Below are positions 41,583 to 49,659 of a stretch of DNA of 64,000 nt, piece after piece. Position numbers and translations under genes: made by a program. The stretch is from Lentzea tibetensis (GTDB lineage: Bacteria; Actinomycetota; Actinomycetes; Mycobacteriales; Pseudonocardiaceae). The stretch lies in NCBI RefSeq assembly GCF_007845675.1, contig NZ_VOBR01000002.1, forward strand, positions 421,321-485,320, written 5' to 3'. The notes below the pieces were generated by a model. It was not told where the DNA came from. It saw nothing but the letters and a program-made list of their open reading frames with translations, and did not search any database. How positions within the stretch are numbered: position 1 is the stretch's first letter; every line of letters starts with the position of its first letter.

Positions 41583-41618
41583 CGCAAGCGAAGGCGCCCG
41601 GCCAGTACCTACGTTCAC

Positions 41619-42320
41619 GTGGTGGACCCCCGCCCGGCGTTCGTCAACGGAAGCACCCCGACCGTGCTGCTGGTGCACGGCGCGTTCACCGACGCGTCGA
41701 GCTGGGCAGGGGTGATCACCGGTCTGCAGGGCAGTGGCGTCGAGGTCGCCGCGGTGGCGAACCCGTTGCGCGGCATAGCGGACGACGCCGCGTACCTCAC
41801 GAGCGTTGCCGCCGCCATCGACGGTCCGCTGGTGCTGGTCGGGCACGCGTACGGGGGAGCGGTCATCACCGAGTCGGGAGCACGACCAGGCAACGTCGTC
41901 GGTCTCGTCTACGTGGCCGCCTACGCGCCGGCCGAGGGCGAACGCCTGCTGGACCTGACGACCACCTTCCTGGGGCCAGTCCTGCGGCCGGTCGGCGCGG
42001 AGCTGTACCTGACCACCGCCGGCCACTGCGAACTCTTCGGCTCCGACGACGGGTGGCCGGCCGTCGCGCAACGCCCGATCGCCGCGACCGCGTTCGAGGA
42101 ACCGGTCACCACCGCGGCGTGGCGGACGCTGCCGTCCTGGTTCGTCGTCGCCAACGGCGACCGGGCGATCCATCCCGACACACAGCGCTTCATGGCCCGG
42201 CGAGCGGACGCCGACACGGTCGAGGTCGACGCCTGCCACGCCGTTGCCCGTGCGCGGCCGGACGAGGTCGTGGCGCACATCCGCGGCGCCGTGACCGCAC
42301 TGAGCAGGAGGCATCGATGA
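41619..42320 (+). CDS. alpha/beta hydrolase with nucleophile Ser replaced by Ala
   Basis: A 233-residue alpha/beta hydrolase close to the one at 37275 (VLLVHGAFTDASSWAGV, then AVANPLRGIADDAAYL, VGHAYGGAVIT). The nucleophile elbow is GHAYGG: the codon is GCG, so the catalytic Ser of GHSYGG is Ala. The acid Asp (ANGDRAIHP) and the His (ACHAVARARPDEV) are kept. The protein is either inactive as a hydrolase or binds ligand. GTG at 41619 is used. Its stop overlaps the start of the next hydrolase. Confidence 0.85.
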   Translation: MVDPRPAFVNGSTPTVLLVHGAFTDASSWAGVITGLQGSGVEVAAVANPLRGIADDAAYLTSVAAAIDGPLVLVGHAYGGAVITESGARPGNVVGLVYVAAYAPAEGERLLDLTTTFLGPVLRPVGAELYLTTAGHCELFGSDDGWPAVAQRPIAATAFEEPVTTAAWRTLPSWFVVANGDRAIHPDTQRFMARRADADTVEVDACHAVARARPDEVVAHIRGAVTALSRRHR

Positions 42321-43108
42321 CCACGCCCGTTCTCCTCATTCACGGACTGTGGCTGCACGCCACGTCCTGGACCCCCTGGTCAGCCCTGTTCCGCGAGGCC
42401 GGCTACGACCCGGCCGCTCCGGGGTGGCCGGGCGAACCCGACACCGTCGAGGAGGCCCGCGCCCACCCGGAGAGCGTTGCCGGGCACGGCATCGACGACG
42501 TCGTGGAGCACTACGCGAAGATCATCAGCGCGTTGCCTGCCAAGCCGATCCTGATCGGCCACTCCTTCGGCGGCATGATCGCCCAGAAGCTCCTCGGCCA
42601 GGATCTCGCCGCGGCCGCGGTGGCGATCGACGCCGCCCAGATCAAGGGAGTGCTGCCGTTGCCGCTGTCGGCGTTGCGCGCCACGCTGCCGGTCTTCAAG
42701 AATCCCGCCAACAAGAACAGGGCCGTCTCGCTGACCGCCGAGCAGTTCCGGTACGCGTTCGGCAACGCGATCAGCGCGGAGGAGTCGCGGGAGCTGTTCG
42801 AACGCTGGACGATTCCGGCGCCCGGCAAGCCCCTGTTCGAGGCGGCCGCTGCCAACTTCAACCCGCACTCGCCGGCCGAGGTGAACACCTCGAACGAGAT
42901 GCGCGGGCCGTTGCTGCTCGTCACCGGCGGTCGCGACCACACCGTGCCCGAATCCGTCACGCGGGCGACCCTCAAGCAGTACCGGCACTCCGACGCGGTG
43001 ACCGACCTCGTGGAGTTTCCCGATCGGGCGCACTCGTTGACGATCGACCACGGCTGGCGCGACGTGGCCGACGCCACGCTGTCCTGGTTGCGCAAGCACT
43101 CCCTCTGA
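42317..43108 (+). CDS. alpha/beta hydrolase
   Basis: A 263-residue hydrolase. The N-terminal PVLLIHGLWLHATSW, the nucleophile elbow GHSFGG, the acid in VTGGRDHTVP and the His in DRAHSLTIDHGWRD are all present. ATG overlaps the stop of the Ser-less paralogue (ATGA), so an active and an inactive form are made together. The substrate is unknown. Confidence 0.88.
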   Translation: MTTPVLLIHGLWLHATSWTPWSALFREAGYDPAAPGWPGEPDTVEEARAHPESVAGHGIDDVVEHYAKIISALPAKPILIGHSFGGMIAQKLLGQDLAAAAVAIDAAQIKGVLPLPLSALRATLPVFKNPANKNRAVSLTAEQFRYAFGNAISAEESRELFERWTIPAPGKPLFEAAAANFNPHSPAEVNTSNEMRGPLLLVTGGRDHTVPESVTRATLKQYRHSDAVTDLVEFPDRAHSLTIDHGWRDVADATLSWLRKHSL

Positions 43109-43135
43109 GCCACGCCAGCCGCTGAAAGGGGCACT

Positions 43136-43906
43136 GTGGACCTCCACCTGTCCGGAAAGATCGCCGTGGTGACCGGTGCGAGCAGAGGCATCGGACTGGC
43201 CATCACTCGTGCATTGGCCGAGGAAGGCGTCGAAGTCGTTGCCGGCGCCCGCAAACCGGGCCCCGAGCTCGCCGCGGTCCACCCAGTCGAGGTGGACCTG
43301 GCCACGCCGGAAGGTCCGGCGCTGCTCGTCGACGCGGCGGTGTCGGCCTTCGGTGGCCTGGATCTGCTGGTCAACAACGTCGGCGCGGCCACTCCACGCA
43401 TCGGCGGATTCCTGTCGGTCACCGACGAAGACTGGATCTCGGCACTGACCATCAACCTCCTGTCCGCCGTCCGCACCACCCGCGCCGCGCTGCCGCATCT
43501 GCTCGAGCGCGGAGCCGGTGGCATCATCACCATCGCCTCGGTGAACTCGTCGCTCCCCGACCCGCTGGTCATCGACTACAGCGCGGCGAAGGCAGCCGTC
43601 GCCAGCTTCTCCAAGGCACTGTCCAAAGAGGTCGGTCCGCGCGGCATCCGGGTCAACACCATCAGTCCAGGCCCGGTGAGCACCGACCTGTGGCTGGGCG
43701 ACAACGGCGTCGCGGCCACCGTCGCCCAGGCCGGCGGCGGAGACGCGCGGGCGGTGGCCGAACACGCCGCGCGCGACGCGGTGACCGGCAGGTTCACCAG
43801 ACCGGACGAGGTCGCGGACCTGGTGCTGCTGCTCGCCAGCGACCGCACCGCGAACGTCACCGGGGCCGACATCGTCATCGACGGCGGCCTGATCACCACC
43901 CTGTGA
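43136..43906 (+). CDS. SDR-family oxidoreductase
   Basis: A 256-residue SDR: VVTGASRGIGLAI, the NNVG motif, the catalytic Ser in ITIASVNSS, Tyr/Lys in YSAAKAAV and the C-terminal VIDGGLITTL. The active site is complete. The GTG at 43136 follows GAAAGGGG. It is the third gene of the hydrolase unit and may act on the product of those enzymes. Confidence 0.9.
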   Translation: MDLHLSGKIAVVTGASRGIGLAITRALAEEGVEVVAGARKPGPELAAVHPVEVDLATPEGPALLVDAAVSAFGGLDLLVNNVGAATPRIGGFLSVTDEDWISALTINLLSAVRTTRAALPHLLERGAGGIITIASVNSSLPDPLVIDYSAAKAAVASFSKALSKEVGPRGIRVNTISPGPVSTDLWLGDNGVAATVAQAGGGDARAVAEHAARDAVTGRFTRPDEVADLVLLLASDRTANVTGADIVIDGGLITTL

Positions 43907-43945
43907 CAGCGCCCGAACGCCTCCCGGCCGCCGAGGCGGAAGGAC

Positions 43946-44767
43946 TCAGTGGTGCGGCAGGTCGCCGAGCATCCGGGCGAGGTCCATTTCCGCGTCTCTG
44001 GTTTGGAAACCGCGCTCCACGGCAGCTCGGATTCGGCTCTGCGCCTCCGAGTCGCGGACACCGTCTCCGAAGATGTCGGAGTCGCGGCGGAAGTCCTCGA
44101 CCGGTGCGAGCGCTATCGCGTTGACCCGGTTCTTGACCGCGACGTGGCCTGAGCCGGGAAAGCCGGCGATGCGGTGGGCGAGTGCGCGGACGAAGTCGCC
44201 GATCTCGCCGGCGGGCATCGCCCGGTTGATCCAGCCGTACCGTTCCGCCAGTTCCGCGTCGTAGTCCTGCGCGCTCAACATGACCTCGAGCGCCCTGTTG
44301 CGTCCCATGAGGCGCACGAGGTGCTGGGTGGCGCCTCCTCCGGGGAGCAGGCCGAACGCGGGCTCGAACTGACCGAAGATCGCCGACTCGCGCGCGGCGA
44401 ACTGCATGTCGCAGGCCAGCGCGAACTCGTTGCCCGCACCGCGTACCCGCCCCTCGATCTGCGCGATGGTGACCAGGCGGCTCGCGCTCAGGTGACGGAA
44501 CAGCAGCGCGATCGAGGGCTCGCCGACCAACTTCGCGGCCTCCGCCCGGTACTCCGCGATCCGGGTCACGTCGACGTGGGAGATGAAGTAGTCGGGGTCC
44601 TCGCTGGTGAACACGAGCACCTTGGTGGTGTCGTCGGCCTCGGTTCGCTGCAGGAGGGCGACCAGATCACGGACCAGTTCGGGGCCCAGGAGGTTCATGG
44701 GACGGTTTCTGATGCCCGCGAACAGGACGGCATCTTCCGCGCGGACGGTGAGCGTGTCGTAATCCAT
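43946..44767 (-). CDS. enoyl-CoA hydratase/isomerase-family protein
   Basis: A 273-residue crotonase-fold protein: VLVFTSEDPDYFISHVDV, the oxyanion-hole strand RVRGAGNEFALACDMQFAA and FGLLPGGGATQHLVRLMG. The Glu in EFALACD and the region FEPAFGLLPGG suggest hydratase/isomerase activity, but the second catalytic acid is not certain. It is convergent with the SDR gene, with 39 bp between their stops and only a weak CGCCTC/GAGGCG hairpin. Confidence 0.85.
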   Translation of the reverse strand: MDYDTLTVRAEDAVLFAGIRNRPMNLLGPELVRDLVALLQRTEADDTTKVLVFTSEDPDYFISHVDVTRIAEYRAEAAKLVGEPSIALLFRHLSASRLVTIAQIEGRVRGAGNEFALACDMQFAARESAIFGQFEPAFGLLPGGGATQHLVRLMGRNRALEVMLSAQDYDAELAERYGWINRAMPAGEIGDFVRALAHRIAGFPGSGHVAVKNRVNAIALAPVEDFRRDSDIFGDGVRDSEAQSRIRAAVERGFQTRDAEMDLARMLGDLPHH

Positions 44768-44798
44768 GGGGACCTCGTTGTTCGCACGAGTGCTGTCG

Positions 44799-44916
44799 TC
44801 ACCGGGACATGTGGGCGGGGAGCCCGAACTGGAGATGGGGCGTCACGTTGTGCATGGCCCACGCGACATGTTCCTCCTTCTCGCCGACCGGAGCGACGTA
44901 ACCGCCATCGGCTCGG
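44799..44916 (-). pseudogene. orphan C-terminal reading-frame remnant
   Basis: On the minus strand a frame ending at TGA 44801-44799 reads ADGGYVAPVGEKEEHVAWAM, then HNVTPHLQFGLPAHMSR. It has sensible codon choice but no start codon and no upstream domain. It lies in the gap between the hydratase gene and the recombinase fragment and is probably the tail of a disrupted gene. I do not recognise a family. Confidence 0.3.
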
Positions 44917-45085
44917 CGACGGCTGGCAGGGCAGCACCGTGCGGGCGATCCTGGAGAACCCGCGATACACGGGCTACGCGTTCTTCGGACGGTGGACGAA
45001 GCACGAGACGTTGTTCGACCCCGGCAACGTCGCGGCCATGAAACGACTTGTCCCTCGGCTTCGCAGGAAGCCGAGGGACAAGTGA
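44911..45085 (+). pseudogene. serine-recombinase C-terminal fragment
   Basis: The frame LGDGWQGSTVRAILENPRYT, then GYAFFGRWTKHETLFDPGNVA matches the stretch of large serine recombinases just after the catalytic domain (the Recombinase domain, WxxSTVRxILxNPxYxG). No N-terminal catalytic Ser domain and no Zn-ribbon are present. After GNVA the sequence turns into a perfect inverted repeat and stops. This is a relic of an integrase/transposon and marks old mobile-element activity here. Confidence 0.7.
45046..45083. repeat. perfect 17-bp inverted repeat with 4-nt loop
   Basis: ACTTGTCCCTCGGCTTC (45046-45062) and GAAGCCGAGGGACAAGT (45067-45083) are exact reverse complements around GCAG. It coincides with the abrupt end of recombinase homology. 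It could be a strong terminator, or a palindromic end of a small repeat element inserted in the recombinase relic. The gap 45086-45311 shows nothing else that I recognise. Confidence 0.85.
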
Positions 45086-45311
45086 ATGTCGGAGAGTGAC
45101 TTGCTGTTGTCCCTACGCCTCGAACTGCCTGAGGTCAGCTGACGGACTGTGGTCACTTCCTGTGATGCGTGGGCCTGCGGGACCGGGTTACGGATAGGCG
45201 AGCATGCCTCTGACGTGCATTGATGACTCTTCTACCCCGAAGGACAGCAGCCTGCCGCACGTCCCAGGCTTCCGTGACCTGGATTCACTGGACTGCCTCC
45301 GTGTCACCGCA

Positions 45312-45854
45312 CTAGGGACGGTTCTGGCTCGTGAGCCGCCTGCCGCGGATGTAGTTGTCGTCCGCGCGCAGACCTGGGTACTCCTTGAACCCGTTCCAGT
45401 AGATCGTCCTGTTGTCCGAGCACTTCTGGATCTGGAAGTGCAGGTGCGGGCCGGTGGAGTTGCCGGTGTTGCCGGAATAGCCGATCAGTGCGCCGCGACC
45501 GACCTGTCCGCCGACCGGCGGGTGCACCCTGCGCGACAGGTGTGCGTACCGGCTGCACACGTCGCCGTAGTGCTTGATGACGATCGTGTGGCCCCATCCC
45601 TGGCTCAACGTCGACGAGTGCACGGTGCCGGGCATCGTCGTCAGAACCGGGGTTCCGCTGGCCATCGCGAAGTCGACGCCGTGCCAGGTGTAGGGACCGG
45701 AGTTGTGGGAGCTGCCGCCGAAGCCCTGGGTCACCAAGTGAGTGGTACCCGGCTGGTACGGAAGGCTGAACGGACTGGCGGGAGCGGCCTCCGCGGGCGC
45801 GCTCAACAAACTGAGTGACATCGCCGCGGCGGCGATCATAGTCAGGGTTCTCAT
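45312..45854 (-). CDS. secreted M23-family (LytM-like) metallopeptidase
   Basis: A 180-residue secreted peptidoglycan peptidase. The signal peptide is MRTLTMIAAAAMSLSLLSAP (cleavage near AEAAP). The M23 core shows the zinc-binding HGVDFA (with His one residue nearer to Asp than in typical HxxxD), the block YSGNTGNSTGPHLHFQ with the HLH motif, and VIKHYGDVCSRYAHLS with the other catalytic His. ATG at 45854 is used; upstream residues look non-coding. A perfect 14-bp inverted repeat lies 22 bp before the start. It cuts cell-wall cross-links. Confidence 0.88.
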   Translation of the reverse strand: MRTLTMIAAAAMSLSLLSAPAEAAPASPFSLPYQPGTTHLVTQGFGGSSHNSGPYTWHGVDFAMASGTPVLTTMPGTVHSSTLSQGWGHTIVIKHYGDVCSRYAHLSRRVHPPVGGQVGRGALIGYSGNTGNSTGPHLHFQIQKCSDNRTIYWNGFKEYPGLRADDNYIRGRRLTSQNRP

Positions 45855-45876
45855 GGACCGCAACGTTGTCGCGCGC

Positions 45877-45917
45877 GACTTGCAGATTCCTTTCACCGGT
45901 GGTGCAAGGAATCTGCA
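45877..45917. repeat. perfect 14-bp inverted repeat upstream of the M23 gene
   Basis: CTTGCAGATTCCTT (45877-45890) and AAGGAATCTGCAAG (45904-45917) are exact reverse complements around a 13-nt spacer that contains the palindrome CACCGGTG. In the leftward mRNA it would form a long hairpin ending 22 nt before the start codon, or as DNA it could be a large operator. Nothing else recognisable lies in 45855-46192 except the ECF gene ribosome site. Confidence 0.85.
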
Positions 45918-46192
45918 AGGTCCCTCTGTGAGCGCAGACATCGTGGGGCCGATGGCCGAGACCCGACAGGTCCTGAGAACAACGAGCAACCAAGGTCGAA
46001 GCCGCCGCGGTTCGGTCTGCCCGCTGCGACGCGCAGGCACTCGCGTTGACCTTCGGCGCTCTGTCGAAGCGGATTGGAGGCTCCGGCGGCCCGTACGTCT
46101 ACGCGCGAGATGCGAAGTGAGGCACTCTGATTTGTCCCCGCCTCCGCCACGTCGTCAGTTCTGGTGGCCCCCTCGCACCGGTGGAAGGATTG

Positions 46193-47191
46193 ATGACCAT
46201 GACCGACGCTAGACCGCTGGGCGCCGACGAGGCCACGTTCATCGCAGCGGCCCGCTCAGGCGATACGGCGCGGTTCGCGCTCCTCACGGAGCGCCACCGG
46301 CGTGAGCTGCAGGTGCACTGCTACCGGATGCTCGCGAACTACGAGGACGCCCAGGACATGACGCAGGAGACGTTCCTGCGAGCGTGGAACAAGCGGGAGT
46401 CGTTCAAGGGCCACGCAGCGCTGCGGACCTGGCTGTACCGGATCGCGACCAACGCCTGCCTCGACTTCCTGGACAAGCGCAATGACAGCACACCCGTACC
46501 GTCGGGTTCCGAGGTGTTGTACCTGCAGCCGTACCCCGACCGGATGCTCCCCGAGGACCCGCAGGAATCGGTGGTGGCGCGGGAGACGATCGAGCTGGCG
46601 TTCATCGTCGCCGTCCAGCACCTGCCGCCGCGGCAGCGGGCGGTGTTCATCCTGCGCGACGTCCTCGGTTGGCCGGCGTCGAAGGCCGCCGACGCCCTCG
46701 AGCTGACCGTCGCATCGGTGACCAGCGCACTGCAGCGGGCGCGCGTGACGATGCGCGAGCAGCTGCCCGGCCGCCGCCTCGACTGGCGGAGCCCCGCCAC
46801 CCACGAGCTGTCAAGCGACGAGCGCGGCGTGGTGAAGTCGTACATCGACGCCCATGAGCGCAACGACCTCGACGGGCTGATGTCCCTGCTGCGCGACGAC
46901 CTGCGTTTCGCGATGCTGCCCGAGTCGGGCACCGTGATCATGACGGCGAAGGAAGCGGTGGACGGCTGGGTCTCCGGTGGGCTCTTCCAGCGCGGCCACG
47001 ACGACTGGCGCGGTATCGCCACGACGGTCAACCGCATGCCTGCCGCCGTGCTGTACCTCCGCACCCCCGCCGACCCGGAGTACCGGCTGTTCGCGATCGC
47101 CGTCCTGCACATCGTCGACGGGAAGATCGCCGAGCTCACCGGATTCGACGCCTCCGACAAACCATGGCTGGACCTGCCCCCGACACTGTGA
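46193..47191 (+). CDS. ECF sigma factor with SnoaL-like C-terminal domain (SigG/ECF56-type)
   Basis: A 332-residue sigma factor. Sigma-2 is visible in HCYRMLANYEDAQDMTQETF and LRTWLYRIATNACLDFLDKR, sigma-4 in LPPRQRAVFILRDVLGWPAS and VTSALQRARVTMRE. The last 120 residues form a SnoaL/NTF2-like domain (VKSYIDAHERNDLDGLMSLL, then AIAVLHIVDGKIAELTGFD). This extension is typical of the ECF56 (SigG/SigX5-like) and ECF41 groups, where it controls activity in place of an anti-sigma factor. ATG at 46193 follows GAAGG. No anti-sigma gene is adjacent. Confidence 0.9.
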   Translation: MTMTDARPLGADEATFIAAARSGDTARFALLTERHRRELQVHCYRMLANYEDAQDMTQETFLRAWNKRESFKGHAALRTWLYRIATNACLDFLDKRNDSTPVPSGSEVLYLQPYPDRMLPEDPQESVVARETIELAFIVAVQHLPPRQRAVFILRDVLGWPASKAADALELTVASVTSALQRARVTMREQLPGRRLDWRSPATHELSSDERGVVKSYIDAHERNDLDGLMSLLRDDLRFAMLPESGTVIMTAKEAVDGWVSGGLFQRGHDDWRGIATTVNRMPAAVLYLRTPADPEYRLFAIAVLHIVDGKIAELTGFDASDKPWLDLPPTL

Positions 47192-47232
47192 TCACACGTC
47201 CCCATCGTCGATGAGTCCAGCGCACGGGGTGC

Positions 47233-47820
47233 TCATCGCCTCGTCTCGTATCGGGTCAGCACCACGCCGCCGGGAAACGTCCGGGTCTCCACCAGGGTCA
47301 GGTTCACCCAGCTGTCCAGCGCCGTGAAGAACGGCGTACCGCCGCCCACCAAGACCGGTACGGTGACCAGCACGTACTCGTCGATCAGCCCGGCCCGCAT
47401 GGCCGCCCCGGCGAGCGTCGCGCCGCCGATGTCCATCGGGCCGGCGTCCTCGGCCTTGAGCCGGGTGATCTCGGTGACCGCGTCGCCGGTGACCAGGCGG
47501 GTGTTCCAGTCGACCGTGCTGGTCGTCGAGGAGAACACCACCTTCGGCATGGCCCGCCAGCGGCGGGCGAACTCGATCGCCGCCGGTGTGACGCCGGGCT
47601 GCTGGTCGGCGGTCGGCCAGTGGGAGCTCATCGTCTCCCACAGCTTGCGCCCGTACAGCGCCAGGCCCGTCGCCGCCACCCGGTCGGACCACCACTGGAA
47701 CAGCTCGTCGCTCGGCGACGAGTCCGGTCCCTCACCCCCGCTCCAGCCGAGGTCGTCGCCGGGCGCGGCGATGTAGCCGTCCAGGGTCACATTCATGCCG
47801 AAGATCAGTTTCCGCGTCAT
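47233..47820 (-). CDS. dihydrofolate reductase family protein
   Basis: A 195-residue RibD-C/DHFR-like protein. It has LIFGMNVTLDGYIAAPGDDL, VAATGLALYGRKLWETM and the C-terminal GLIDEYVLVTVPVLVGGGTPFF. ATG at 47820 follows GGGAGG. Convergent with the ECF gene, it has a paralogue of different sequence at 34994. Physiological substrate unknown. Confidence 0.9.
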   Translation of the reverse strand: MTRKLIFGMNVTLDGYIAAPGDDLGWSGGEGPDSSPSDELFQWWSDRVAATGLALYGRKLWETMSSHWPTADQQPGVTPAAIEFARRWRAMPKVVFSSTTSTVDWNTRLVTGDAVTEITRLKAEDAGPMDIGGATLAGAAMRAGLIDEYVLVTVPVLVGGGTPFFTALDSWVNLTLVETRTFPGGVVLTRYETRR

Positions 47821-47965
47821 GCCAGCCTCCCGTGAGTCGATCTCACACGTACAGACGGGCGCGGCGCGAAAACCTGATCTGTGCGCGATCTGCGTCCGCA
47901 GCACCTCGGGGACGTCCGAAAACGGACGAAGACGAGTCGTCAGGCGGATAGTGCCAGGCAGGCCG

Positions 47966-48268
47966 GTGCAGTTCACTGAGCCTGTGGATCTTGAGTTGAG
48001 CGCGGGCGGACCTGGTGTGGTGATCGCCGAGGTCCGCGGCGTGCTCGACGAGCGCTCGGCCCGGAGGTTCGAGGAGACCGTGCTGGCCGGGCTGGACCAG
48101 GATCCGGTGCTGATGGTGGTGGATCTGCGCGAAGTGCCCGAGGTCGACGTGTCCGGGGTCGCCGCCATCGTGCGGGTCACCCGACAGGCGGGCGCTCGCG
48201 ACGTCGATGTGTTCGTCACCGGCGGCAGCGCCCTGCTGGGGTTCACCGGTGTCTGCGGCTTCTTCTGA
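47966..48268 (+). CDS. STAS-domain anti-sigma factor antagonist
   Basis: A 100-residue single STAS domain: DLELSAGGPGVVIAEVRGVLDE, LMVVDLREVPEVDVSGVAAIV and VFVTGGSALLGFTGV. The phosphorylatable Ser is expected in DVSG. GTG at 47966 is the most likely start, and an in-frame GTG at 47951 is possible. It probably modulates a switch-type anti-sigma kinase elsewhere in the genome; no partner kinase is near. The 3' end overlaps the convergent AraC gene by 26 bases. Confidence 0.85.
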   Translation: MQFTEPVDLELSAGGPGVVIAEVRGVLDERSARRFEETVLAGLDQDPVLMVVDLREVPEVDVSGVAAIVRVTRQAGARDVDVFVTGGSALLGFTGVCGFF

Positions 48269-49196
48269 GTGTCTCGGACGGCGTTTCCCCGAACCGCTGG
48301 CGATACGCACCTGCGAACCGTCCCAGGTGGACGAACCCCCAAGAGGTGGCGGCGTCGGTGACGGTCAGGCCCGGCGCCGCCGCTGTGAGGTCGCGGTGCA
48401 CCCGGCCCAGCCGCACGTCGCGCAGGTACGTCGTCGGCGACACCCCGGTGTGCCGCTGGAACCCGGCCTGCAGTGCCCGCGCCGAGACCGCGACCGCCGC
48501 GGCCAGGGCGGTGGTCGTCCACGGCTCGTGTGGCCGTTCCTCCAGCAGCTCCACGGCCTGGCGCACCGGTCCCTGCGGGATGCGGCGCGGCGTTTCCAGT
48601 TCCTCGTGATGATCGTGCCGCAGGGTGAGCAACAGGCCATCCAGCACGAGTTGCTCCAGCGTGCTGGCCGCGAGGGGGTGGCGGCGCAGCAGTTCCGGCC
48701 CCTCGACCTCCCGCAGGAACGGGGCGAGCACGTCCAGCACGCCCGGCTGCGGTGCCGTGGCGAACCCGATCCGGCTCACCTGGCGCCCGAGCATGGCCGA
48801 GAGCCGTTGTTCCAGTGCCACCCGCTCCACCATCAGGCACAGCTGCGCGCAGTCGGCGCTCCATCTGATCGACGCGGGCTCACCCGGCAGGTACGCGACT
48901 GTCTCGGCGGCACCGGCGTCCACCGACACGCGCCCGAACGACGACCGCGCGTTTCCCTCCACCGGCATGTCGAAGTGGTAGGCGACTGCGTCGGCCGTGC
49001 ACATGTCGACCTCCTGGCCGTACACGAGGTAGGCGGCCGTGAGCGAGCCGAGCCGGACCGCGTTCAACCGCATGTCGAGCGGCGTGTCGGGGCCCGTGGG
49101 CTCGATCCGGTGCGGCAGGAACACTCGGGTGACCGAGTCCTCGGCCTCGTCGATCCGGGTCGCGCGGGTCACCCGATGGTTGAGCAGTCTTTCCAC
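48243..49196 (-). CDS. AraC-family regulator (AraC_binding_2 type)
   Basis: A 317-residue regulator. The N-terminal ligand-like domain (RLGSLTAAYLVYGQEVDM, then YHFDMPVEG) resembles AraC_binding_2. The HTH pair spans about residues 215-310: LAAAVAVSARALQAGFQRHTG and AATSWGFVHLGRFAGAYRQRFG. ATG at 49196 is used. No neighbouring operon indicates a specific target. Confidence 0.92.
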   Translation of the reverse strand: MERLLNHRVTRATRIDEAEDSVTRVFLPHRIEPTGPDTPLDMRLNAVRLGSLTAAYLVYGQEVDMCTADAVAYHFDMPVEGNARSSFGRVSVDAGAAETVAYLPGEPASIRWSADCAQLCLMVERVALEQRLSAMLGRQVSRIGFATAPQPGVLDVLAPFLREVEGPELLRRHPLAASTLEQLVLDGLLLTLRHDHHEELETPRRIPQGPVRQAVELLEERPHEPWTTTALAAAVAVSARALQAGFQRHTGVSPTTYLRDVRLGRVHRDLTAAAPGLTVTDAATSWGFVHLGRFAGAYRQRFGETPSETLRRSRRHR

Positions 49197-49297
49197 GACT
49201 CACAGGATGCCCAAGTGAGGCGCTTGCGGCCGTAGCCCAGAAGCTTGAAGTGCGTTGTTCATGCAGACGAGGGATCATGATCACGGAGGGTGCGTGG

Positions 49298-49627
49298 ATG
49301 GCCGGACTGGGTGCCGCGGAGGCCGCCGACAGGTACGGCAGGTTCCTCGAGGACCGCGGTTTCGTCGTGCTGCGCAAGGACGGCGGCCTCGAGTTCACCG
49401 CCGAGTCGGCTGACGGCGCGCACCTGGTCGTGGTCGTGCCCTGCTGCCTCACCGGCGTCGAGGTGGGCGAGCTCCAGAAGCCCGGCACGACGGTCGTCTT
49501 CTCCGGGCCGGTGGACCGGGAACTCGTGCACCGTCTCACCATGTTGGACGTTCCGGTCGTCTGGTGGAACGGCTCGATCTGGAACGGGTCGGGCTCGGCC
49601 TACTCGGCGGGCATGACGTCGATGTGA
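49298..49627 (+). CDS. hypothetical protein, small
   Basis: A 109-residue protein. GGAGGG lies seven bases before the ATG at 49298. It has a short helix AADRYGRFLEDRGFVVLRKD, strands LEFTAESADGAHLVVVVP with a CC pair, and ends in a Trp/Gly/Ser-rich tail. The layout hints at a small alpha/beta domain. No family is recognised. It is convergent with the PrsW-like gene. Confidence 0.6.
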   Translation: MAGLGAAEAADRYGRFLEDRGFVVLRKDGGLEFTAESADGAHLVVVVPCCLTGVEVGELQKPGTTVVFSGPVDRELVHRLTMLDVPVVWWNGSIWNGSGSAYSAGMTSM

Positions 49628-49659
49628 CGCGAGTCGGCGCTCGAGCAGCGCGAAGTTGC

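Noticed and set aside
39585-42314. A 909-codon open frame on the minus strand
   Set aside because: Antisense to the second LAL gene and two hydrolases, all with clear motifs; the translation is rich in Arg/Gly/Pro without domains.
45204-45818. A 204-codon plus-strand frame opposite the M23 gene
   Set aside because: Antisense to a peptidase with signal peptide and zinc motifs; no domain in the plus-strand translation.
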